The position numbers and the translations under genes were made by a program. Positions 30,258-37,328 of a stretch of 64,000 bases of DNA are shown in pieces. Origin of the DNA: Sphingomonas tagetis (GTDB lineage: Bacteria > Pseudomonadota > Alphaproteobacteria > Sphingomonadales > Sphingomonadaceae); assembly GCF_024211275.1 (NCBI RefSeq), contig NZ_JAMLDX010000003.1:310001-374000 (forward strand). Direction: 5' to 3'. Within the stretch, counting starts at the first letter, position 1; each line of letters starts with the position of its first letter. The notes under the pieces are model-generated. The model was not told where the DNA came from. It made no database searches and worked only from the letters and a program-made list of their open reading frames with translations.

Positions 30258-31997
30258 ATGGGTCCCGGAGAGAAGATCTATGTTCCCGCCACCCCTTACG
30301 AAGCGGGGCCGCTACACGGAGTCTTAAGCCCGTTCGAACCGGGCACGCGGACGCTGCCGGCCGGCTATCAGATCGATCCCCAGTTCAAGCCGATCCCGTG
30401 CGATATCGTGTTCGAAAAGGATGTGCCGGTCACGATGCGCGACGGCGTGACCATCTATGTCGACATCTTCCGCCCGGTGGGGTCCGAGAAGGTGCCGGTG
30501 CTGATCGCCTGGAGCCCTTATGGCAAGAGTGGCGGGACCGCGCCGAAGGTGACCATGCTCTACACGATGCTGGGCATGGACAATGCGATCGTCTCCGGCC
30601 TCGCCAAGTTCGAGGCGCCCGATCCGGCCTATTGGTGCGTGCATGGCTATGCGGTCTGCAATCCCGATCCGCGCGGCATTGCTTTTTGCGAGGGCGACGC
30701 GGCGATGTTCGGGCCGCAGGAGGGGCAGGACTGTCACGACCTGATCGAATGGCTCGGGGTGCAGGGGTGGTGCAACGGCAAGGTGGGGATGAGCGGCACC
30801 TCCTATCTCGCCATCTCGCAATGGTTCACTGCCGCCGAACAGCCGCCGCATCTGGCGGCGATCAATCCCGAGGAAGGGCTCAGCGACGTCTATCGCGATC
30901 TGGTCTTTCGCGGCGGCATCCCCGATTTCGGGTTCGCCGAGCGGCTGCGGCTCAACTATACGGGCGCGGGCCAGCGCGAGGACAATTCGCTCGAAGCACA
31001 GGCCAATCCGCTGGTCAACGCGCTGTGGGACGACAAGGTCGCGAAGTTCGACCGCATCACCGTGCCGGCCTATGTCACCGCCAGCTATTCGAACACCTTG
31101 CACACGATGGGCACGTTCCGCGGCTGGCGGCGAATGGCGTCGAAGGAAAAATGGCTGCGAATCCACGCCACCCAGGAATGGCCGGACTATTATGACGAGG
31201 CCAATACCGAGGATCTGCGCCGCTTCTTCGATCATTTCCTCAAGGGCGCCGACAATGGCTGGGAGAAGACGCCGCGAGTCCGCTACGCCGTGCACGACAT
31301 GCGCGGTGGCGACCAGGAAAACCTGCCCGCCGACAGCTTTCCACCCGAGGGCGTGACCAACACCAAATTCTTCCTGCATGGCGGGCCGCGCATCCTGGCT
31401 CCGATCGCGCCGGTGCCGGAGATTCCGGCCGAATATGACAGCGAGTCGAACCCGGCGCTGTGTTCCTTCACCGTGCGCTTTGACCAGGAAACGGTTCTGG
31501 CCGGCTATCCCAAGGCGCATCTGTGGGTGGAGGCCAGGGGATCGGACGATATGGACCTGTTCCTCCTCGTCCAGAAGCTCGACGCCCAGGGCAGCCATCT
31601 GAGCCACATCACCGTGCCCAATAGCGGCGCACGGATGCAGGACATCACCGAACAGGGCTCGTCGGTGTTCCGCTACAAGGGTTCGCTCGGACGCCTGCGG
31701 GTTTCGGCCCGCCATCTCGACCCCGCGCTCTCGACCGACGAGGTTCCCGCGCACAGCTTCGACCGTGTCGAAAAACTCTCGCCCGGCGAGGTGGTCGACA
31801 TCGAAATCGATCTGTCGCCGATGGGCATGGTCTTCCGTCCCGGCGAGCAATTGCGGCTGGTGATCGGCGCGCGCAACATCACTGGGCCGCTGGTGCCGCT
31901 GGTGACCGACCTGACGCCCGACAATAAGGGCCAGCACGTCATCCATACCGGCGGGTCGCGCGCGTCCTATCTCCAGCTGCCCATTATGGCCGGGTAG
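30258..31997 (+). CDS. CocE/NonD-type hydrolase (copy 4)
   Basis: The 579-residue product carries VPVTMRDGVTIYVDIFRP, GYAVCNPDPRGIAF, the nucleophile motif VGMSGTSYLAISQW (Ser182) and the jelly-roll C-terminus (DDMDLFLLVQKLDAQG, GEQLRLVIGARN). Where the catalytic Asp is expected the sequence reads TASYSNTLHTMG (Asn), and the His region reads HATQEWPDYY, so again the triad is not canonical. The start is the ATG with AAGGA upstream; the frame extends 5' through the promoter but that part is not coding. It is most like copy 3. The GntR gene follows after 62 bp. Confidence 0.86.
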   Translation: MGPGEKIYVPATPYEAGPLHGVLSPFEPGTRTLPAGYQIDPQFKPIPCDIVFEKDVPVTMRDGVTIYVDIFRPVGSEKVPVLIAWSPYGKSGGTAPKVTMLYTMLGMDNAIVSGLAKFEAPDPAYWCVHGYAVCNPDPRGIAFCEGDAAMFGPQEGQDCHDLIEWLGVQGWCNGKVGMSGTSYLAISQWFTAAEQPPHLAAINPEEGLSDVYRDLVFRGGIPDFGFAERLRLNYTGAGQREDNSLEAQANPLVNALWDDKVAKFDRITVPAYVTASYSNTLHTMGTFRGWRRMASKEKWLRIHATQEWPDYYDEANTEDLRRFFDHFLKGADNGWEKTPRVRYAVHDMRGGDQENLPADSFPPEGVTNTKFFLHGGPRILAPIAPVPEIPAEYDSESNPALCSFTVRFDQETVLAGYPKAHLWVEARGSDDMDLFLLVQKLDAQGSHLSHITVPNSGARMQDITEQGSSVFRYKGSLGRLRVSARHLDPALSTDEVPAHSFDRVEKLSPGEVVDIEIDLSPMGMVFRPGEQLRLVIGARNITGPLVPLVTDLTPDNKGQHVIHTGGSRASYLQLPIMAG

Positions 31998-32043
31998 CTG
32001 CAACCTTGCGTACCCCGGCGCGACCCTGCAAGACGCAGGCGGA

Positions 32044-32061
32044 AAGGTGACCAGCTGACAT
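32044..32061. promoter_or_regulatory. Operator over the GntR gene's ribosome binding site and start codon
   Basis: AAGGTGACCAGCTGACAT has the same AAGGTNA-N5-TGACNT spacing as the sites at 3809, 11569 and 18220, and shares CCAG with the 11569 site. It covers the Shine-Dalgarno region (GGAAAGG) and the first two bases of the start codon. A regulator bound here would act as a roadblock on its own gene, which points to autoregulation. Confidence 0.5.
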
Positions 32062-32890
32062 GAAGACGAAGCAACCCTCGACCGTGGCGCTTCCCACCGA
32101 GCTCAAGCCGCGGCCGCGGCGGATCAAATTGGTCGACGAGATCATCGAATCGCTGCGTCAGGACATCGTCACGCGCCGGCTGCCTGACGGCGAGCGGCTG
32201 CCGAGCGAGAAGGAATTGTCCGACCGGTTCGGGGTGAGCCAGCCGACGATCCGCGAGGCGATCCGCGCGCTCGAGACGCTGGGGCTGGTCGAGGTGCTGC
32301 ACGGCAATGGCACCTTTGTCCGGGGACAAGGCGATTTCGCGCTCGCCTCGGCACTGCAGACGCTGCTTCAGCTCGAGAGCGTCGGCATCATGGAAGTGAT
32401 CGATATCCGCCAGTCGCTGGGGCGGCTGTCGATCGAGCTGGCGGTCGCCAAGGCGACCGACGCCGACATCGCCGAGATGGCGCGGATTTCCGACCAGTTC
32501 GAGCAATTGGGTGACCTCAAGGAAGTGGACGACGTCATCGCCCGGGTCATCGGCTTCCAGCGCGCGCTGTCGGCGGCCTCCCACAATGCGCTGCTGCAAT
32601 CGCTCGAAGCGTTCCTGCTGGCGCTGCTCAACGAGGTGCAGTTCAAGACGCTGTCGGGCCGCGGCATCCGCTTCTGGCGCGCGCGCGCGATGGATTTCCA
32701 GCCGCACCGCGTCGCTATTCTCGACGGCATCCGCGCCCGCGATGCCGCCGTGGCGCGCGCCGCGATGGACCGCTATTTCGATGCGCAGCGCGAGCGGTTC
32801 GAGCAGGACGACATCCTGCGCGCGATCAACCTTTCCAATCCGCGGCTGATCGACGCGGTGTCGGACATGGTCCGCCAGTTCAGAACCTGA
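32060..32890 (+). CDS. GntR-family regulator, FCD (FadR-like) subfamily
   Basis: The 276-residue product has an N-terminal winged helix (about 22-92; LPSEKELSDRFGVSQPTIREAIRAL, then GLVEVLHGNGTFVRG) and a C-terminal all-helical FCD domain (about 110-265; EVIDIRQSLGRLSIELAV, ARAAMDRYFDAQRERFEQ). FCD regulators of catabolic operons usually repress until a substrate acid or CoA thioester binds. It is the only transcription factor gene in cluster I, and a cluster-I-type operator covers its own start codon, so it is the best candidate to control the sites at 11569, 18220, 20369 and 30219. That link is inferred. Confidence 0.92.
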   Translation: MKTKQPSTVALPTELKPRPRRIKLVDEIIESLRQDIVTRRLPDGERLPSEKELSDRFGVSQPTIREAIRALETLGLVEVLHGNGTFVRGQGDFALASALQTLLQLESVGIMEVIDIRQSLGRLSIELAVAKATDADIAEMARISDQFEQLGDLKEVDDVIARVIGFQRALSAASHNALLQSLEAFLLALLNEVQFKTLSGRGIRFWRARAMDFQPHRVAILDGIRARDAAVARAAMDRYFDAQRERFEQDDILRAINLSNPRLIDAVSDMVRQFRT

Positions 32891-32937
32891 AGCATCGGGC
32901 CGCGAGGCCGGCTCCGAGAGACCAGGAGTGGTGAGAA

Positions 32938-34125
32938 GTGCGGCGTTTCCTGGTTCTGCTCGGCTGTTTCATCGGTCTGTCCGTCGCCACCTCGGCGATC
33001 ATGCTGATCCCGCTCGGCATCTACATGAAGCCGATGACTGCCGAATTCGGCTGGTCGCGGACGCAATTCTCCATGACGCTGGCAGTCGCGGGTGTTTGCA
33101 ATGCCCTGGCGTTGCCTGCCGCCGGCTTCCTCGCCGACCGGTTCGGGCCGCCGCGGGTCATAGCGATCGGGGTGCTGCTCGGCATGGGCGGGTATGCCGC
33201 GATGTCGCAGGTCTCGTCCTTCGCATCGTTCGTATTGCTGGCCTGTTTCGCCGTGATCGGCGGAAGCCTGGCCGGCTATCCGGCATATCTCGGCCTGGTT
33301 CAGCGATGGTTCGACAAGCGATTGGGCATGGCGCTGGCGATTGCGTCCGCGGGAGTGGCCGTGGGCGTTGCAGGTTCGTCCTGGGCGGTTACCGCGCTGC
33401 TCGTATCGCAGGGTTGGCGGCAGGCATTTCTGGTGGTCGGTTGCGTCGCACTGGCGATCGGCATGCTCAATGTCGTGCTGCTGCTCCGCGACAATCGCGG
33501 CGCTGTTCCCGAGGCGGAACGCACAGCGGCGCGCGAGTCTGCCGACCAAGGCATGTCGCTGGCTGCCGCGCTGCGCTCGGCGGATTTCTGGCTGTTTACG
33601 GGTTCGTTCGCGCTGCTCCTCGTGCCGTGCGTAGGGATCAACTTTCATTTTCCGGCGCTGCTCGCCGATGCAGGCGGGTCGCCCGCGCAGATCGCGGCTG
33701 CGGTTGGAATGGTTTCTGCGGGCTCGCTGTTCGGGCGGCTGGTCACCGGCATCCTGCTTGATCGTTGGTCGGTGCGCGCTGTCGCCACGGTATTTTACCT
33801 CGGGCAAGTCACGGGGCTGCTGCTCATGCTCGACGGATTGCGCTGGGCGTTGCCCGCGGCGTTCTTCCTCGGCGCCGTTCAAGGCGCGGAGATTGACCTG
33901 ATGGGTTATGTGATAGCGAGACGGTTCGGTCGCCTCGCCTACGCTCGCATTTTCGGCACCTGCTTCGCGCTAACGCTTGTCGCGGTGATTATCAGCCCGG
34001 TCCTCACCGCGCAGATATACGACCAGAGCGGCTCTTACGATATCGCGCTGATCGCGTTTCCAATCTTGTCGTTGGCAGCCCTCGGTCTGCTGCTCGGCGC
34101 CCGCTATTCTCCGACGGCTAGGTAG
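32938..34125 (+). CDS. MFS transporter
   Basis: The 395-residue product starts at GTG and has about twelve hydrophobic segments with the MFS loop-2/3 signature FLADRFGPPRVIAIG and the second-half copy LVTGILLDRWSVRAV. It resembles the oxalate/monocarboxylate-type MFS carriers that move small organic acids across the inner membrane. It follows the GntR gene by 47 bp and could be on the same transcript. Its base composition and codon choice look more mixed than those of the neighbours (more TTG, GCA and GTA), and its 3' end abuts a truncated FAH gene, so it may have been brought in by recombination. Confidence 0.88.
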   Translation: MRRFLVLLGCFIGLSVATSAIMLIPLGIYMKPMTAEFGWSRTQFSMTLAVAGVCNALALPAAGFLADRFGPPRVIAIGVLLGMGGYAAMSQVSSFASFVLLACFAVIGGSLAGYPAYLGLVQRWFDKRLGMALAIASAGVAVGVAGSSWAVTALLVSQGWRQAFLVVGCVALAIGMLNVVLLLRDNRGAVPEAERTAARESADQGMSLAAALRSADFWLFTGSFALLLVPCVGINFHFPALLADAGGSPAQIAAAVGMVSAGSLFGRLVTGILLDRWSVRAVATVFYLGQVTGLLLMLDGLRWALPAAFFLGAVQGAEIDLMGYVIARRFGRLAYARIFGTCFALTLVAVIISPVLTAQIYDQSGSYDIALIAFPILSLAALGLLLGARYSPTAR

Positions 34126-34136
34126 CGCGCACGCAT

Positions 34137-34462
34137 CCCTAAACGCGTTCGGGCCGTGGCTGGTGACGCCGGACGAATTCGGCGCGCCCGAAACGCAGCG
34201 GCTACAGACTCGACTGAACGGCGAGGTGATGCAGGATGCGGTGCTCGCTGACATGATCTTCCCGATCGCGCGGCTGATCGAATATTGCTCGACCTTCACG
34301 CCGCTCTCGCCTGGCGATGTCATCGTCACCGGCACCCCGGGCGGGGTCGGCAACAAGCGCGATCCGCAGGTCTTCATGAAGCCGGGCGACACGGTCGAGA
34401 TCGAGATCGACGGCATCGGCATCCTGCGGAACAGCATCGCGGACGAGGCCGTGGCAGCGTGA
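34137..34462 (+). pseudogene. FAH-family gene remnant, C-terminal part only
   Basis: The frame reads AFGPWLVTPDEFGAP, then RLNGEVMQDAVLADMIF and GDVIVTGTPGGVGNKRDP, and ends with a proper stop. This is the last third (about 105 residues) of a fumarylacetoacetate-hydrolase-family protein; the intact relative at 14378 has 273. The N-terminal part with the Glu-x-Glu metal site is missing, and homology begins only about 15 bp after the MFS stop codon. No start codon with a ribosome binding site precedes it. It looks like a deletion or recombination scar rather than a working gene. Confidence 0.75.
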
Positions 34463-34517
34463 TGCCGCGACGGTTCGCACGGCGGCAGCCGCGGTCATCG
34501 GAGAGGAGTTCGCGTCG

Positions 34518-35588
34518 TTGAAATATCAGGTTACCTTGAGCGGCTCCGGCCATCGCTTCGAGTGCGGCGAGAAACAGAACATCCTCGCGGCCGGACTCGA
34601 AGCCGGGTTCATGCTGCCCTATAATTGCCGCTCCGGTTTCTGCCGGACGTGCAAGTCGAAGGTCGTCGAGGGCGCGATCAGCTATGCCGACCAGCCGATG
34701 ACTCACTATCTGACGGTGGCGGAGCATGAGGCCGGCTATGCGCTGCTGTGCCAGGCCAATCCGCGCAGCGACCTGCTGATCGAGACCGACGAGATCATCG
34801 GCGCGGAGAATATCCGCCCGCACCAGACGCCGTGCCGGATCGTCGCGATGGACCGCGCCGCCGACGACGTGATGATCCTCAAGCTGAGGCTGCCTCAGAA
34901 CGAGAATGTGCGGTATTTCCCGGGTCAGCATCTCGCCTTCGACCTTGGCGAAGGGGTCAAGCGCGAATATTCGATCGCCAATGTCTGCAAGCCCGAAGGG
35001 GTGACGGAGCTCGAACTCCATATCCGCCACACGCCGGGCGGGGTGTTCACCGACCGGCTGTTCAACGAAATGGCGCTCAAGGCACTTCTGCGGCTCGAGA
35101 TGCCGCTTGGCACCTTCTTCCTGCGTTCCGACAGCGACCGGCCGGTGATGCTGCTGGCGACCGGCACCGGCTTCGCGCCGATCAAGGCGATGGTCGAGCA
35201 TGCCATTGCCACCGGCGAGATCGGCCAGCGCAGCTTCACCCTTTATTGGGGCGGGCGGCGGGAGGAAGATCTGTACATGGCCGGTCTCGCGCGGGAATGG
35301 GCTGGGCAATATCCCGGCTTCACCTTCCATCCCGTCCTGTCGCGTGCGCCCGACGGCGAGTGGCAAGGCCGCACCGGCCATGTCCAGGATCAGCTGATTG
35401 CCGACCATCCCGATCTGTCGGGCGCGGACGTCTATGCTTGCGGCTCGCCCGCGATGATCGAGGACACCGCGCGGCGCTTCGAGGCGATGGGCGGACAGGG
35501 GCCGGCACATTTCTACGCGGACGAATTCCTCACTGCCGCCGAACGCGCGGCGCGCACGCAGGAAGCATTTGAGGAGGACAGGGCATGA
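34518..35588 (+). CDS. Class IB ferredoxin-NAD(P)H reductase with N-terminal [2Fe-2S] domain
   Basis: The 356-residue product starts at TTG (GGAG upstream). Residues 1-95 are a plant-type ferredoxin with Cys37, Cys42, Cys45 and Cys78 (NCRSGFCRTCKSKV, LLCQA). Then come the FAD domain (REYSIANVCKPE, the RxYS motif) and the NAD domain (LLATGTGFAPIKAMVEH, VYACGSPAMIEDT). This domain order is that of BenC-type reductases, not the VanB order. It passes electrons from NAD(P)H to a Rieske oxygenase, most likely the one at 36118 two genes downstream, and possibly to those at 45131 and 59119, which have no reductase of their own in the window. Confidence 0.9.
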   Translation: MKYQVTLSGSGHRFECGEKQNILAAGLEAGFMLPYNCRSGFCRTCKSKVVEGAISYADQPMTHYLTVAEHEAGYALLCQANPRSDLLIETDEIIGAENIRPHQTPCRIVAMDRAADDVMILKLRLPQNENVRYFPGQHLAFDLGEGVKREYSIANVCKPEGVTELELHIRHTPGGVFTDRLFNEMALKALLRLEMPLGTFFLRSDSDRPVMLLATGTGFAPIKAMVEHAIATGEIGQRSFTLYWGGRREEDLYMAGLAREWAGQYPGFTFHPVLSRAPDGEWQGRTGHVQDQLIADHPDLSGADVYACGSPAMIEDTARRFEAMGGQGPAHFYADEFLTAAERAARTQEAFEEDRA

Positions 35589-36073
35589 GCATCCTACGCG
35601 AACTGGTCGACGACGCGATCGTCGAGACGCCCGAGCGGCCATCGGTCTTGAAACCCTATGTGATGTCGCATGGCACGCTGGAGGTCCGGAACCTCAAGAA
35701 GAGCCGCAAATTCTTCGAGGAGTTCCTGGGGCTCGAGGTCGTCGTCCATTCGCCGAGCTCGTTCGTCATCCGGCTCGGCCTCAAATTCTTCATTGTCGCG
35801 GTGGAAGTCGGCGACGCGCTGCATCCGGCCCAGCTCCTCAATCACTGGGGGCTGGACATGGCGAGCAAGGAAGAGGTCGACGAAGCCTATCGCAAGGCGG
35901 TCGAGCTCAAGGACGAATGGGGCATCGCCGAGATCAAGGAGCCGATCGCCCGGCATGGGGTGTACAGCTTCTATCTGCGCGACCTCGACAGCAACTGGTG
36001 GGAAATCCAGTACTATCCTGGGTTCATCCATGATGATCTGTTCGATTTCGGCGACCGCTACGAGCTGAGCTGA
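35585..36073 (+). CDS. Single-module VOC protein
   Basis: The 162-residue product (MSHGTLEVRNLKKSRKFFEEFLGLEVVVHSP from Met27 on, cited in part) has one VOC beta-alpha-beta unit pair with HGTLEV as the possible first ligand and SNWWEIQYYP as the Glu-bearing end. It could be a small extradiol dioxygenase, an isomerase or a binding protein. The start ATG overlaps the reductase stop (ATGA), and the Rieske gene follows after 44 bp, so the three form one operon. Confidence 0.8.
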   Translation: MSILRELVDDAIVETPERPSVLKPYVMSHGTLEVRNLKKSRKFFEEFLGLEVVVHSPSSFVIRLGLKFFIVAVEVGDALHPAQLLNHWGLDMASKEEVDEAYRKAVELKDEWGIAEIKEPIARHGVYSFYLRDLDSNWWEIQYYPGFIHDDLFDFGDRYELS

Positions 36074-36117
36074 CGTGTCGCGCTTTCCGGGATGAAGGCG
36101 CGGAATGGAGTGTGGAC

Positions 36118-37206
36118 ATGTTCCTGAAGAATTGTTGGTACGTCGCTGCCTGGCCCACCGAGATGGACGGCGGAGGATGGCTGGTGCGGCGCATCCTGGA
36201 CCAGCCAGTACTCCTCTTGCGCACGGAATCGGGCGAGCCGGCGGCGTTTCTCGATCGCTGCCCGCACCGGCTGGTGCCGCTGTCGGCCGGACAGCGGATC
36301 GGGGATACGATACGCTGCGGCTATCACGGGATGACCTTCGCCAGCGATGGGCGGTGCGTGCACATTCCCGGCCAGGCAAAAATCCCGCCGAACGCGGCTG
36401 CCACGGTCTTTCCGATGACCGAACGGCACGGAATGGTGTGGATCTGGATGGGCGACGCGAAGCTCGCCGATGCGGAACTGGTCCCCGACGTGCCATGGCC
36501 GGCGCTGCCGCACTGGACCGCGTCGAACGGCTACACGCATGTCGCGGCGGACTACCGGCTGTTGACGGACAATCTGCTCGACCTCAGCCATGAAAACTAC
36601 ATCCACCAGGGGACGATCGGCAATCAGGAAGAGGAAACCATCGCCGACTTCCCGGTAAAGGTAAGCGTCGACGGCCTGAAAGTGCTGGCGCATCGCGAGA
36701 TGCCGAACATCGTGCCCCCGCCCTTCTTCCGCGTCTTGCAGGGGAACGACAACCATATCGACCGCTGGCAGACGGCGATCTGGACTGCGCCGTCGATCAA
36801 CATGACCGATGTCGGCGCGCGGCCCGCCGGCGGTGCCGTCGAGGAAACGCTCGTGTCGCGGGTGCTTCACCTGCTGACGCCCGAGACCGAAACCTCGACG
36901 CATTATTTCTGGTCCCACAACCGCAACTTCCGCCAGGACGACGCCGAACTCACCGCAGGGATCGTGGAGGCGCATCGTCGGACCTTCGACGAGGATAAGG
37001 AAATGGTGGAACTGCAGCAGCGCGAGCTCGACGATTCGGGACTTTCGGTTCCTCAGATGGCGCTGCGCGTGGACGATGCACCACTCAGGGCGCGCCGCAT
37101 CCTGTCGTTACTGGTGCGTCAACAGCAAGCGGGCGCTCCCGGACTGTTGGTGCGCAGCCAAACGCTCATACCGGACCCTGAAGCGCTGGAGCCGATGCTC
37201 GACTAA
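36118..37206 (+). CDS. Rieske non-heme iron oxygenase, VanA-like
   Basis: The 362-residue product has the Rieske cluster ligands Cys48, His50, Cys67 and His70 (CPHRL...CGYHG) and the mononuclear iron site DLSHENYIH (His158, His163). The MFLKNCWYVAAWP opening and the LLDLSHENYIHQGTIG region are those of vanillate O-demethylase oxygenases (VanA) and related demethylases. It probably removes a methyl group or hydroxylates an aromatic acid, with electrons from the class IB reductase encoded upstream. The ATG at 36118 is preferred to a GTG at 36112 because GGAG is seven bases upstream of it. Confidence 0.9.
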   Translation: MFLKNCWYVAAWPTEMDGGGWLVRRILDQPVLLLRTESGEPAAFLDRCPHRLVPLSAGQRIGDTIRCGYHGMTFASDGRCVHIPGQAKIPPNAAATVFPMTERHGMVWIWMGDAKLADAELVPDVPWPALPHWTASNGYTHVAADYRLLTDNLLDLSHENYIHQGTIGNQEEETIADFPVKVSVDGLKVLAHREMPNIVPPPFFRVLQGNDNHIDRWQTAIWTAPSINMTDVGARPAGGAVEETLVSRVLHLLTPETETSTHYFWSHNRNFRQDDAELTAGIVEAHRRTFDEDKEMVELQQRELDDSGLSVPQMALRVDDAPLRARRILSLLVRQQQAGAPGLLVRSQTLIPDPEALEPMLD

Positions 37207-37328
37207 GGTGCAGTCGGACAGCCGTGAGGGTGTTGGGTGCGGCATATTCCTGACCGAGACCGGCCGTGCCGGCATCGCGCCGGAGCAAGGCCACGACGCG
37301 CTGGTCAGACAGCTCGGCAGGCTGCCTT

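Noticed and set aside
32020..32040. Small hairpin CCTGC-AAGAC-GCAGG between CocE copy 4 and the GntR gene
   Set aside because: A five-base stem without a T-run is too weak to call a terminator in DNA of this GC content.
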